Shown here: positions 8,888 through 17,073 of the stretch, in pieces
Numbering within the stretch: position 1 is the stretch's first letter
Layout of the letters: every line of letters begins with the position of its first letter
Source: Paracoccaceae bacterium
GTDB lineage: Bacteria > Pseudomonadota > Alphaproteobacteria > Rhodobacterales > Rhodobacteraceae
Reading direction: 5' to 3'
DNA length: 36,444 bases
NCBI GenBank assembly: GCA_030066175.1
Contig: JASJCC010000018.1
Coordinates: 1 to 36,444 of the forward strand
Notes under the pieces: generated by a model
Database searches by the model: none
Told to the model about the DNA's origin: nothing
Seen by the model: the letters and a program-made list of their open reading frames with translations, nothing else
Translations under genes and position numbers: made by a program

Positions 8888-9112
8888 CGCCGCTCCAGGC
8901 GGAGCTCGCGCGGCTATCGTTGCACCTAGGATGACGCGGTGTGGGCTGGTGATCTTTTGCTGCGCAAAAGACACCTTTGCCCACCCGTCGCGCAAGACGG
9001 GGCTTGCGCTATCGTAACACCCAGAGTGACGCGGTGTGGGCTGGTGATCTTTTGCTGCGCAAAAGACACCCTTGCCCACCCGTCGCGCAAGGCGGAGCTT
9101 GCGCGACGTTAG
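8888..9112. repeat. Tandem hairpin repeat of 95-base period (two copies plus a partial)
   Basis: Copy 1 (8932-9026) and copy 2 (9027-9112, slightly shortened) are nearly identical, and 8888-8931 resembles the tail of the unit. Each unit holds two hairpins. The first is a rod with GTGGGC...GCCCAC outside and TCTTTTGC-TGC-GCAAAAGA at the tip (8941-8984 and 9036-9079). The second is formed by GCGCAAG...CTTGCGC; in copy 2 it extends to an 11-pair perfect stem (9081-9091 with 9098-9108) directly after the sulP stop. It looks like a REP-type interspersed element rather than coding DNA. Confidence 0.75.
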
Positions 9113-10737
9113 TGCCCCCCGAGGATCCCGGTCCGCACGCCGTAATTCACCGCGAGAGCGTAGTCCGGGTCGTCGTCACTATCGACCATCAGATGCCCCG
9201 CCTTGGTCAGCAGGTTGTGACAATCGCGGCTAAGGTGGCGCAGCTGGATGCGTTTACCGGCCGCCTCGTATTTGCCCGCCACCGCTTCGATCGCTTGCAG
9301 CGCGGATTGGTCAACCACGCGGCTATCGGCGAAATCCACGATCACGGTGGCCGGGTCCGCATCCGGATCGAACATCTCGACAAACCCGTCAGACGAGCCG
9401 AAGAAGAGCGGCCCCTGCACCTGATAAACCCGCGCGCCTTCGGGCGTTTCATAGGTCTTGGCGTGGATGCGGCGGGCGTTGTTCCACGCATAGGCCAGGG
9501 CCGAGACGATCACGCCGACCACCACCGCAACCGCCAAGTCCTCCATCACTGTGACCACGGTCACGAGCAGGATCACAAAGGCATCGATCCGCGGCACGCG
9601 GCGCAGGATGGTCAACGAGTTCCAGGCAAAGGTGCCGATCACCACCATGAACATCACGCCCACCAGCGCCGCCAAGGGCACCAGCTCGATCAGCGGTGAG
9701 GCAAAAAGGATAAAGACCAGCAGAAACAGCGCGGCAGAAATCCCGGCGATCCGCGTGCGCGCACCCGATTTCACGTTGATCATCGACTGGCCGATCATCG
9801 CGCAGCCGCCCATGCCGCCAAAGAACCCGGTCACGGTGTTGGCGACCCCTTGCGCGATGCATTCCTGGCTGGCGCCGCCGCGTTCGCCGGTGATCTCCCC
9901 CACCAGGTTCAGCGTCAGAAGGCTCTCGATCAGGCCAATCGCCGCCAGGATCACCGCATAAGGCAGGATGATCTGCAACGTCTCAAGGTTCAGCGGCACC
10001 ATGGGAATGTGCAGCGCCGGAAAGCCCCCTTGGATTGAAGCGAGGTCGCCGACCCGCGGTACATCGAGCCCAAAGCCGATCACCAAAGCCGCCACAACCG
10101 CGATCCCGGCCAGCGGCGCCGGGATGACCTTGGTGACCCGAGGCATGATCCAGATGATCGCCATGGTCAGCGCGGTAAGGCCCAGCATCAGGTAAAGCGG
10201 CATGCCCGACAGCCATTCGCCGCCGCCCATGCCGTGGCCGTTGCTTTCCATGGTGCCGGGCACCTTGAATTGCGTCAGCTGAGCCAGGAAGATCACAATC
10301 GCCAACCCGTTGACGAAGCCCAGCATCACCGGATGCGGCACCAAACGAATGAACTTGCCCCAGCGCATGACCCCGGCAATGACCTGTAGGATTCCCATCA
10401 GCACCACGGTGGCAAAGAGGTACTCTACCCCGTGCTGGGCCACCAAGGCCACCATCACCACCGCCAAGGCGCCCGTCGCGCCCGAGATCATCCCCGGCCG
10501 ACCGCCAATCAGCGCTGTGATCAACCCAACCAGAAAGGCTGCGTAAAGCCCGACCAGCGGATGCACCCCGGCGACAAAGGCAAAAGCCACCGCCTCGGGC
10601 ACCAGCGCCAGCGCCACCGTCAAACCGGCGAGCAACTCAATGCGGATGCGCGATGGGCTCAGCATGTCCTTGGGCGCAAGGCTCAGATCGGGCATTGCAA
10701 GTCTGGTGGCGAAATTCGCCAGAAGGGCACGCGCCAT
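9109..10737 (-). CDS. SulP family inorganic anion transporter with STAS domain
   Basis: A 542-residue inner-membrane transporter of the SulP/SLC26 family, which moves sulfate, bicarbonate or related anions. The N-terminal 400 or so residues contain about a dozen hydrophobic segments with the family signature in VALALVPEAVAFAFVAGVHP and GLYAAFLVGLITALIGGRPG. A cytoplasmic STAS domain follows (about 435-535: VYQVQGPLFFGSSDGF ... VIVDFADSRVVDQSALQAIE). The start at 10737 has AGGA eight bases upstream. The longer in-frame extension to 10923 looks like non-coding DNA. The transported anion is not determined. It is divergent from the MTA phosphorylase gene, with 228 bases of shared control region in which I see no firm promoter. 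Confidence 0.92.
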   Translation of the reverse strand: MARALLANFATRLAMPDLSLAPKDMLSPSRIRIELLAGLTVALALVPEAVAFAFVAGVHPLVGLYAAFLVGLITALIGGRPGMISGATGALAVVMVALVAQHGVEYLFATVVLMGILQVIAGVMRWGKFIRLVPHPVMLGFVNGLAIVIFLAQLTQFKVPGTMESNGHGMGGGEWLSGMPLYLMLGLTALTMAIIWIMPRVTKVIPAPLAGIAVVAALVIGFGLDVPRVGDLASIQGGFPALHIPMVPLNLETLQIILPYAVILAAIGLIESLLTLNLVGEITGERGGASQECIAQGVANTVTGFFGGMGGCAMIGQSMINVKSGARTRIAGISAALFLLVFILFASPLIELVPLAALVGVMFMVVIGTFAWNSLTILRRVPRIDAFVILLVTVVTVMEDLAVAVVVGVIVSALAYAWNNARRIHAKTYETPEGARVYQVQGPLFFGSSDGFVEMFDPDADPATVIVDFADSRVVDQSALQAIEAVAGKYEAAGKRIQLRHLSRDCHNLLTKAGHLMVDSDDDPDYALAVNYGVRTGILGGH

Positions 10738-10965
10738 GGGATATCCTGTTTGTTCTCTTTGCTTTGGGGCGCGCCTACTGCACTGCGCCCGGAATGACCA
10801 CCCACGAATGTCGCAAGGCCGCCTGTCGCGTGGGACATAGCAGGGATCGCTGTAAATGCACGGTATTCTTAGGTATGCGGCCCGGCACCGCTTGCGCCTA
10901 TGGGCGATATCGGCAAACTCCACAGCGCATAAATGCGTAAACGGGAATCCTTGCGGGGGCAGGCC

Positions 10966-11847
10966 ATGACAGACACCATGATCGGCGTGATCGGCGGATC
11001 AGGCATTTACGACATCGACGGGCTGGAAGGCGCCAGCTGGCAGACGGTAGAGACACCCTGGGGTGCGCCGTCGGATCAGATCCTCACCGGCAGCCTAGGC
11101 GGCGTGAAGATGGCGTTTCTGCCCCGGCATGGGCGCGGGCATGTGCATTCGCCGACCACCGTGCCCTATCGCGCCAATATCGACGCGTTGAAGCGGATAG
11201 GGGTGACGGACGTGATCTCGGTTTCGGCCTGCGGATCGTTCCGGGAAGAAATGGCGCCGGGGGATTTCGTCGTCGTCGATCAGTTCATCGACCGGACCTT
11301 TGCGCGAGAAAAGTCCTTCTTCGGCACGGGGTTCGTGGCGCATGTCAGCGTCGCCCACCCCACCTGCCCGCGGCTGAGCGCGGCCTGTCTGACGGCCGCG
11401 CAGGATGCCGGCGTCACGATCCACAATGGCGGCACCTATCTGGCGATGGAGGGACCGCAGTTTTCCACGCTGGCGGAGTCCAAGATGTACCGCGAACAGT
11501 GGGGCGCGGATGTGATCGGCATGACCAACATGCCCGAGGCGAAACTCGCTCGCGAGGCCGAGCTTTGTTACGCCTCGATTGCGATGGTCACCGACTATGA
11601 CAGCTGGCATCCGGACCATGGCGAGGTCGATGTCAGCGAAATCATCAAGACGCTGATGGGCAATGCCGACAAGGGGCGCGAGATGGTGCGCCGCCTGCCC
11701 GCGCTTCTGGGGCCGGACCGCGCCCCCTGCCCGCATGGCTGCGACCGCGCGCTGGAGTTTGCCGTTCTGACCGCCCCCGAGGCGCGTGATCCGGCGCTGC
11801 TGGCCAAGCTCGACGCTGTGGCCGGGCGCGTTCTGAACGGGGGCTGA
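10966..11847 (+). CDS. mtnP: S-methyl-5'-thioadenosine phosphorylase
   Basis: Cleaves methylthioadenosine (a by-product of polyamine and homoserine-lactone synthesis) with phosphate to adenine and methylthioribose-1-phosphate. The 293 residues show IGVIGGSGIYDIDGLE, the phosphate and ribose motif RHGRGHVHSPTTVPYRAN, SACGSF and the substrate loop MEGPQFSTLAES with MTNMPEAKLAREAE, which favour the MTA enzyme over ordinary purine nucleoside phosphorylase. The ATG at 10966 has GGGGG about seven bases upstream, and an ATG at 10933 would add eleven residues without family support. The gene is followed three bases later by a LysE exporter gene and then apt, which reuses the adenine, so the operon makes metabolic sense. 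Confidence 0.93.
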   Translation: MTDTMIGVIGGSGIYDIDGLEGASWQTVETPWGAPSDQILTGSLGGVKMAFLPRHGRGHVHSPTTVPYRANIDALKRIGVTDVISVSACGSFREEMAPGDFVVVDQFIDRTFAREKSFFGTGFVAHVSVAHPTCPRLSAACLTAAQDAGVTIHNGGTYLAMEGPQFSTLAESKMYREQWGADVIGMTNMPEAKLAREAELCYASIAMVTDYDSWHPDHGEVDVSEIIKTLMGNADKGREMVRRLPALLGPDRAPCPHGCDRALEFAVLTAPEARDPALLAKLDAVAGRVLNGG

Positions 11848-11850
11848 GCG

Positions 11851-12474
11851 ATGGATCTGAACCTCTGGCTGGCTTTTGTCGCCGCCTCGACCGCGCTTTT
11901 GCTGATCCCCGGGCCGACGGTGCTGCTCGTCTTGTCATATGCGCTCTCAAAGGGCCGGGCGGTGGCGGTCTCCTCGGCGGCGGGCGTTGCGACGGGGGAT
12001 TTTGTCGCCATGTCTCTGTCGCTGGCGGGCTTGGGGGCGCTGGTGGCGACGTCGGCCACGCTCTTCACGGCGCTGAAATGGATCGGTGCGGCCTATCTCA
12101 TTTGGCTGGGCATAAGGCTGATCCGCTCTGCCCCACGCGAAGGACTTGCCGTGCCGCGCAGCGAGGTCAGCGCCCGCGGTGTGTTCTGGCACAACGCCGC
12201 CGTCACCGCGCTCAACCCCAAGAGCATCGCGTTTTTCATCGCCTTCGTGCCGCAGTTCATCGACACCCGCGCGCCCCTGCTGCCGCAATTCGTTATCCTG
12301 GTCGCCACCTTTGTCACGCTCGCCGCGCTTAATGCTCTGGCCTATGCGCTGGCGGCTGACCGGTTGCGCCACATGATCGGACGCCCCGGTGTCATCGCCT
12401 GGCTGACCCGAGCGGGTGGGGCCACGTTGATCGGCATGGGCGTGCTGACCGCCACCCTCAGGAGAGCCACATGA
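11851..12474 (+). CDS. LysE family exporter
   Basis: A 207-residue inner-membrane protein of the LysE/RhtB family, which exports amino acids or similar small metabolites. The family hallmark [20 protein letters not shown] is at residues 17-36, then [20 protein letters not shown], and about six hydrophobic segments are visible, with a basic loop after the third. It starts three bases after the mtnP stop, and its ATGA overlaps the apt start, so translation is coupled. The position between two salvage enzymes suggests it might handle a metabolite of MTA, adenine or methionine metabolism. That is inference, as the substrate is unknown. Confidence 0.9.
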   Translation: MDLNLWLAFVAASTALLLIPGPTVLLVLSYALSKGRAVAVSSAAGVATGDFVAMSLSLAGLGALVATSATLFTALKWIGAAYLIWLGIRLIRSAPREGLAVPRSEVSARGVFWHNAAVTALNPKSIAFFIAFVPQFIDTRAPLLPQFVILVATFVTLAALNALAYALAADRLRHMIGRPGVIAWLTRAGGATLIGMGVLTATLRRAT

Positions 12475-13001
12475 AAGACGTCAAAGACTATATTCGCACC
12501 ATCGTTGATTTCCCGCATGAGGGGATCCTGTTTCGCGACGTGACCACGCTTTTCGCCGATCCGCGCGGGTTTCGCATCGCCATCGACCAGTTGCTGCACC
12601 CCTATGCCGGGGTTCGGTTCGACAAGGTGGTGGGGCTCGAGGCGCGCGGGTTTATCTTGGGCGGCGCTGTGGCGCACCAGCTGAGCGTCGGCTTTGTGCC
12701 CATTCGCAAGAAGGGCAAGCTGCCCGGGGCGGTGATTTCCGAGGAATACCAGCTGGAATATGGCGAGGCGGTGGTCGAGATCCATGACGACGCCATCACC
12801 GCCGGCGAGCGCATCCTGGTTGTTGACGATCTCTTGGCGACAGGTGGCACCGCCGAGGCCGGGATCAAGCTGATCGAGCGGCTGGGGGGTGAGATCATCG
12901 GCTGCGCCTTTATCGTGGACCTGCCCGATCTGGGGGGCCGCGCCAAGCTGGAAGCGCTGGGGATGGACGTGCACGCGCTCTGCGCGTTCGAGGGGCTCTA
13001 A
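12471..13001 (+). CDS. apt: Adenine phosphoribosyltransferase
   Basis: Converts adenine and PRPP to AMP. The 176-residue length is typical. The N-terminus [20 protein letters not shown] and the [17 protein letters not shown] segment are Apt signatures, and the PRPP-binding motif [15 protein letters not shown] lies at about residues 117-131. The start codon overlaps the stop of the LysE gene (ATGA). It is the last gene of the mtnP-lysE-apt operon, where MTA phosphorylase supplies adenine. The downstream convergent region is packed with hairpins (13016-13172) that may end the transcript. Confidence 0.95.
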   Translation: MKDVKDYIRTIVDFPHEGILFRDVTTLFADPRGFRIAIDQLLHPYAGVRFDKVVGLEARGFILGGAVAHQLSVGFVPIRKKGKLPGAVISEEYQLEYGEAVVEIHDDAITAGERILVVDDLLATGGTAEAGIKLIERLGGEIIGCAFIVDLPDLGGRAKLEALGMDVHALCAFEGL

Positions 13002-13015
13002 CCGCTCCCGCACAA

Positions 13016-13172
13016 GGGGGCGCTGCCCCCATCGCCGCAAGCGGCGATTCCCCCGGAGTTTATGGGCAAGATGAAACAGAAGACCGGCACGCCCCTTCAT
13101 CTTGCCTATAAACTCCGGGGAGCGTGAGGGGCTGGCCCCTCACATCAGAGCCGGCCGCCAAAAGCGGTCGGC
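13016..13172. repeat. Cluster of five hairpins between convergent apt and phaZ
   Basis: Five consecutive inverted repeats fill this gap: 13016-13021/13025-13030 (GGGGGC/GCCCCC), 13031-13038/13041-13048 (ATCGCCGC/GCGGCGAT), a 25-pair stem 13051-13075/13096-13120 with a single G-T wobble and a 20-base loop, 13124-13132/13135-13143 (GTGAGGGGC/GCCCCTCAC), and 13150-13158/13164-13172 with one wobble. The arm starting CCCCGGAGTTTAT resembles an intergenic sequence I recall as common in this bacterial family. It probably works as a bidirectional transcription end or is an interspersed repeat. No coding potential is evident. Confidence 0.7.
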
Positions 13173-13192
13173 AACACAAACCTGCGCGCCGC

Positions 13193-14473
13193 TCAGGCCA
13201 CGTTGGCCGGTTTCGGCAGGCTGCGCTTGCCCGGTGAGGGCTTGTCGGCATTGCTGTCGATGAAATCCAGCACCAGCGGCCGGATGTTGTTGCGCCAGCT
13301 CTTGCCGGCGAAGATGCCGTAATGCCCGGCACCCGGCTCCACATGGCTGGCCTTTTTCTCATCCGGCAACCCGGTGCAAAGATTGAGCGCCGCCACACAT
13401 TGGCCGGGGGCCGAGATATCGTCTTTGGACCCTTCGACCGTCTTGACGGCCACGCTGGTGATCGCGCCGATATCGACCTTGTGGCCCGCGACCATGAATT
13501 CGTTCTTGGCAATCTCGCGGTTCTTGAAGATGCGTTCGACGGTCGAGAGGTAAAACTCCGCCGGCATATCCATCACCGCCAGGTATTCGTCGTAGAACCG
13601 GTTATGCGCGTCGTGATCCGACGCCTCCCCCCGGCTGACGCGCAGGATCTGGTCGTTGAACGCCTTGCCGTGGCGTTCAGAGTTCATCGACATGAATGAC
13701 GCCAGCTGCAAAAGCCCCGGATAGACCATCCGCCCGACGCCGGAATACTTGAAGCCGACGCGCTGGATCATCGTCTCTTCCAGCTGGCCCATGGTCACGC
13801 GGCGACCAAAGTCGGTGACGTCGGTCGGCGTCGCATCGGGATCGATCGGCCCGCCGATCAGGGTCAGCGTGCGCGGCTGGGCCGAAGGGTCAAGCTCGGC
13901 CAGATAGGCGGTTGCCGCCAAGGTCAGCGGCGCGGGCTGGCAGACAGCGACCACGTTGGTGTCGGGGCCCATCACCTTCATGAATTCCATGAGGTACAGG
14001 GTGTAATCCTCGATATCGAACTTGCCCGCGCTGACGGGGATGTCGCGCGCATTGTGCCAGTCGGTGACATAGACCTCACAATTCACCAGCAGCGATTTCA
14101 CGGTCGAGCGCAGCAGCGTCGCGTAGTGGCCCGACATCGGCGCCACCAGCAGGATCTTGCGCGGCTGGGTCTTTCGCCCCGCCACGTTGAAGTGGATGAG
14201 ATCGCCAAACGGCTTTTCGACCACAGTTTCGATGTTCACCAGATGGTCCTTGCCATCTTCGCAGGTAAAGGTCCGAATACCCCAGTCGGGTTTGACCACC
14301 ATACGTTCGAACGTCCGTTCGGTCACTTCGCCCCAGGCCGCCATCCATTGAAAGGCCGGGTTGGGAATCATCGAAAACACCGGGTAGGAGGCCATGGTGC
14401 GGGCGGTTGCGCCCAGCCACTGGTTGGTGTTTCGCATCGTCTCCATGAGATCATACGTCATCATGTAGCGCAT
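13193..14473 (-). CDS. phaZ: Intracellular polyhydroxyalkanoate depolymerase
   Basis: Hydrolyses stored PHA/PHB granules in the cytoplasm to hydroxyacyl units. The 426 residues belong to the intracellular depolymerase family of alpha/beta hydrolases. The nucleophile is a cysteine in place of the usual serine: Cys178 in VVAVCQPAPL. Other family segments are YDLMETMRNTNQW at the N-terminus, LLVAPMSGHYATLLRSTV, the DWHNARDIP segment, and a C-terminal histidine region GAGHYGIFAG. I choose the ATG at 14473 because AAGGAG sits nine bases upstream, whereas the ATG at 14482 touches that site. It is divergent from phaC and shares a 121-base control region with a PhaR-type operator. Confidence 0.92.
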   Translation of the reverse strand: MRYMMTYDLMETMRNTNQWLGATARTMASYPVFSMIPNPAFQWMAAWGEVTERTFERMVVKPDWGIRTFTCEDGKDHLVNIETVVEKPFGDLIHFNVAGRKTQPRKILLVAPMSGHYATLLRSTVKSLLVNCEVYVTDWHNARDIPVSAGKFDIEDYTLYLMEFMKVMGPDTNVVAVCQPAPLTLAATAYLAELDPSAQPRTLTLIGGPIDPDATPTDVTDFGRRVTMGQLEETMIQRVGFKYSGVGRMVYPGLLQLASFMSMNSERHGKAFNDQILRVSRGEASDHDAHNRFYDEYLAVMDMPAEFYLSTVERIFKNREIAKNEFMVAGHKVDIGAITSVAVKTVEGSKDDISAPGQCVAALNLCTGLPDEKKASHVEPGAGHYGIFAGKSWRNNIRPLVLDFIDSNADKPSPGKRSLPKPANVA

Positions 14474-14559
14474 TACGGGCATCTCCTTATTGCGGCGCCC
14501 AAGAAACGGGCAAACCGAGCCAATACGTCGCTTTGCCTCCCAATGCCCGCGACGATATT

Positions 14560-14570
14560 CTGCACAGCAG
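14560..14570. promoter_or_regulatory. Putative PhaR operator upstream of phaC
   Basis: CTGCACAGCAG is an exact CTGC-N3-GCAG palindrome, the binding motif I recall for PhaR of Rhodobacter sphaeroides, a repressor that releases DNA when PHA is present. It ends 24 bases before the phaC start codon in the phaZ/phaC divergent region, so binding there could block phaC transcription. Confidence 0.5.
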
Positions 14571-14594
14571 CGACGATACGGGGGATTCGATCCA

Positions 14595-16397
14595 ATGACA
14601 ACAAACGACGTTGCCGCAGGTGAAAACCAAGAGCGGCTGCAGGAGAATTTGACCCGCGTCGACGAATTGTCGAAACGTCTGGTAAGCGCGATCACCCGCA
14701 AGCCCGGCCTGCCCTCATCGCTACACGGCCCCGATCAGGCGCTCTATTCCAACGCCGCGGCCACCTATTGGCAAGAGATGATGCAGAACCCGGCCAAGCT
14801 GCTGGAAACGCAAATTGCGTATTGGGGTAAATCGCTCACGCATTTCATCGAGGCGCAGCAGGCGCTGGCCAGCGGCAAGCTGCAGGCGCCGAAGGATCCC
14901 GGCCCCAAGGACCGGCGCTTCAAGAACCCGCTTTGGGACACGCATCCCTATTTCAACTTCATCAAGCAGCAATACCTGATCAACGCCGAGGCGCTGAAAC
15001 AGTCGATCGAAGAGATCGACGATATGGATGAAAAGGAAAAGCGGCGGCTGCGTTACTTTGCACATCAGATCGTCGACATGTTTGCACCGACCAACTTCCT
15101 CGCCACCAACCCCGATGCCTTGCAAAAGGCGGTTGAGACCGAAGGCGAAAGCCTGGTCAAAGGCATGGAGAATCTGGTTGCCGACCTTGAGGCCAACAAT
15201 GGTGAGCTGGTGGTCAAGCTCGCCGATGACCAGGCCTTCCAGATTGGCGAAAACATCGCCACCGCCGAGGGCGAGGTGATCTATCGCAACCGGATGATGG
15301 AGGTGATCCAATACGCGCCGACCACCAAGACGGTGCATGAAACACCGATCCTGCTGTTCCCACCATGGATCAACAAATACTACATCCTCGATCTGAAACC
15401 GGAAAACAGCCTGATCCGCTGGATCGTCGACCAGGGCTATACCCTGTTTGTCGTCAGCTGGATCAACCCCGACGCCAGCTACCGCGATGTCGGGCTCGAT
15501 ACCTATATCGAGGAAGGCTACCTGACCGCGATGCGGGTCGTGCGCGAGATCTGCGGCGTCAAGCAGATCAACGCGGTGGGCTATTGCATCGCCGGCACCA
15601 CGCTCAGCCTGACGCTGTCGCTGATGAAGAAGCGCGGCGAAAAACCGGTGAAGTCAGCGACCTTCTTCACCACGCTGACGGATTTCGCCGATCAGGGCGA
15701 GTTCACTCCGTTCCTGCAGAATGACTTCATCGACGGGATCGAAGAGGCGACCGAAGACACCGGGATGCTGGCCTCGTTCATCATGGCGCGGACCTTTTCC
15801 TTTTTACGCTCCAATGACCTGATCTATGGCCCAGCGATCAAAAGTTACATGATGGGCGAAACGCCCCCGGCCTTTGACCTGCTGTACTGGAACGGCGACG
15901 GCGCCAACCTGCCGGGCCGGATGGCGATGCAGTATCTGCGCGGGCTCTGCCAGGACAACCGCTTTGCCGAAGGCGGGTTCGAGCTGATGGGTGAGACGCT
16001 GAACCTCAAAGACGTTGATATCCCGCTGATGTCGATTGCGGCCGAGGGCGACCATATCGCCGCCTGGAAAGACTGTTACCGCGGTGTGCAGCAGATGGGG
16101 TCGCGCTCAAAGGCCTTCATCCTGTCGGAATCGGGCCACATCGCCGGCATCGTGAACCCGCCCAGCAAGAAGAAATACGGCCATTACAGCAATGACGACC
16201 TGTCGCTCGACTCGACCGATTGGCAGGCGCAGGCCGACTTCCACGAAGGCTCGTGGTGGCCCCGTTGGGAGGCCTGGCTGAAGAAACGCTCGGGCAAGCA
16301 GATCCCCGCAAGGATCCCCGGTGAGTCGGGGTATGAGCCGCTCTGCCCCGCGCCTGGTACCTATGTGAAGGTCAAGGCCAGCGAACAAATTCAATAA
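14595..16397 (+). CDS. phaC: Class I poly(3-hydroxyalkanoate) polymerase
   Basis: Polymerises 3-hydroxyacyl-CoA (chiefly 3-hydroxybutyryl-CoA) into PHA on the granule surface. The 600 residues match the usual class I length. The catalytic triad is visible: Cys331 in the lipase-like box VGYCIAG, Asp486 in AEGDHIAAW and His515 in SESGHIAGIVNPP. The N-terminal domain (NPAKLLETQIAYWGKSL and DRRFKNPLWDTHPYFNFIKQ) is also typical. The in-frame extension to 14490 would cover the promoter and operator, so I take the ATG at 14595 with GGGGGA upstream. The phasin gene follows on the same strand after 121 bases that hold a second PhaR-type site, so phaP probably also has its own promoter. Confidence 0.96.
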   Translation: MTTNDVAAGENQERLQENLTRVDELSKRLVSAITRKPGLPSSLHGPDQALYSNAAATYWQEMMQNPAKLLETQIAYWGKSLTHFIEAQQALASGKLQAPKDPGPKDRRFKNPLWDTHPYFNFIKQQYLINAEALKQSIEEIDDMDEKEKRRLRYFAHQIVDMFAPTNFLATNPDALQKAVETEGESLVKGMENLVADLEANNGELVVKLADDQAFQIGENIATAEGEVIYRNRMMEVIQYAPTTKTVHETPILLFPPWINKYYILDLKPENSLIRWIVDQGYTLFVVSWINPDASYRDVGLDTYIEEGYLTAMRVVREICGVKQINAVGYCIAGTTLSLTLSLMKKRGEKPVKSATFFTTLTDFADQGEFTPFLQNDFIDGIEEATEDTGMLASFIMARTFSFLRSNDLIYGPAIKSYMMGETPPAFDLLYWNGDGANLPGRMAMQYLRGLCQDNRFAEGGFELMGETLNLKDVDIPLMSIAAEGDHIAAWKDCYRGVQQMGSRSKAFILSESGHIAGIVNPPSKKKYGHYSNDDLSLDSTDWQAQADFHEGSWWPRWEAWLKKRSGKQIPARIPGESGYEPLCPAPGTYVKVKASEQIQ

Positions 16398-16414
16398 GTT
16401 ACACGGTTTTTGCC

Positions 16415-16451
16415 GCAGCGCAGCATTTCTTCTTGCAATGCTGCGCTGCAG
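16415..16451. promoter_or_regulatory. Putative PhaR operator region upstream of phasin gene
   Basis: A 13-pair perfect inverted repeat (16415-16427 with 16437-16449, nine-base loop) contains an exact CTGC-N3-GCAG element at 16441-16451 and a near match in the other arm. A further TGC-rich palindrome, TGCAGCTGCA, lies at 16465-16474. PhaR is known to bind TGC-rich sites before phasin genes in Paracoccus and Rhodobacter. The repeat could also act as a weak end signal for phaC. Confidence 0.55.
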
Positions 16452-16518
16452 CACGTATATCTTTTGCAGCTGCAGAAAACGCGGGGCTGGCCCGCACAGC
16501 AGACAAAGGATTGAGAAG

Positions 16519-16962
16519 ATGGCAAAGACCCAAGACTTCACCGCGATGATGAAAGACATGATGGGTGCATTCCCCGTCGACACCAAAGCCGTGGAAGACG
16601 CGTTCAAGACCACCGCGACCATGAACGAAAAGCTGTCGGCTGTTGCCCTGCAGGCCGCTGAAAAGTCGACCGAGATTTCGGCAAAGTGGACCAAGGACAC
16701 GCTGTCCAAGCTGGCCGACATGTCCAAAGCCAAGGCCGAGCCGGCCGACTACGCCAAGGCGATGACCGACTTCGCATCGGCCCAGGCCGAAGTGGCTGCC
16801 GAAAACATGGCCGCCTTCGCTGAGATTGCCAAGAAAGTCCAAATGGACACTGTCGAGCTGATGATGGCTGCGGGCAAGGACCTGTCGGAAGACGCCACCG
16901 CCGCCATGAAAAAGGCCACCGATGAGCTGACCGCGACCGCCAAGAAGGCCACCGCGAAGTAA
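16519..16962 (+). CDS. phaP: Phasin family protein
   Basis: A small amphipathic helical protein (147 residues) that coats PHA granules and controls their size and number. It is rich in alanine, lysine and glutamate, lacks cysteine, and shows the phasin pattern TATMNEKLSAVALQAAEKSTEISAK and DFASAQAEVAAENMAAFAEIAKK. The C-terminus is a lysine/alanine tail (TATAKKATAK). The ATG at 16519 follows AAAGGA. The longer in-frame start at 16438 would lie inside the operator repeat. It sits directly after phaC and ends with a strong terminator, so the repressor gene phaR, often next in related genomes, is not present here. Confidence 0.9.
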   Translation: MAKTQDFTAMMKDMMGAFPVDTKAVEDAFKTTATMNEKLSAVALQAAEKSTEISAKWTKDTLSKLADMSKAKAEPADYAKAMTDFASAQAEVAAENMAAFAEIAKKVQMDTVELMMAAGKDLSEDATAAMKKATDELTATAKKATAK

Positions 16963-17019
16963 TCGGAGCCATCCGAACGAGATATTGCGCCCCCTCCTCC
17001 CATTCAGGCGCGATACTCT

Positions 17020-17048
17020 GGGCGGGTTCTTCGGAACCCGCCCTTTTT
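17020..17048 (+). terminator. Intrinsic terminator after phaP
   Basis: GGGCGGGTTC (17020-17029), the stable tetraloop TTCG and GAACCCGCCC (17034-17043) form a perfect 10-pair stem followed at once by TTTTTCTTTG. It lies about 60 bases after the phaP stop. Confidence 0.92.
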
Positions 17049-17073
17049 CTTTGTCTTGCGGGCGTTGGTGGGG

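Noticed and set aside
8882-9079. Short open frames spanning the tandem repeat, coding the same peptide twice
   Set aside because: The repeated peptide simply reflects the repeated DNA. The DNA is dominated by hairpins and there is no ribosome site or family match.
8888-9112. Possible CRISPR array
   Set aside because: Only two long adjacent copies of about 95 bases with no unique spacers, and no cas genes in the window.
13193-14701. Longer phaZ start (up to 14701) and longer phaC start (14490)
   Set aside because: Both would overlap in the divergent control region and cover the PhaR-type site. Ribosome sites and family N-termini support 14473 and 14595.
16398-16518. Inverted repeat after phaC as a simple terminator
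   Set aside because: The 13-pair stem has no following T run and contains an exact CTGC-N3-GCAG element just before the phasin gene, so a regulatory role is more likely.
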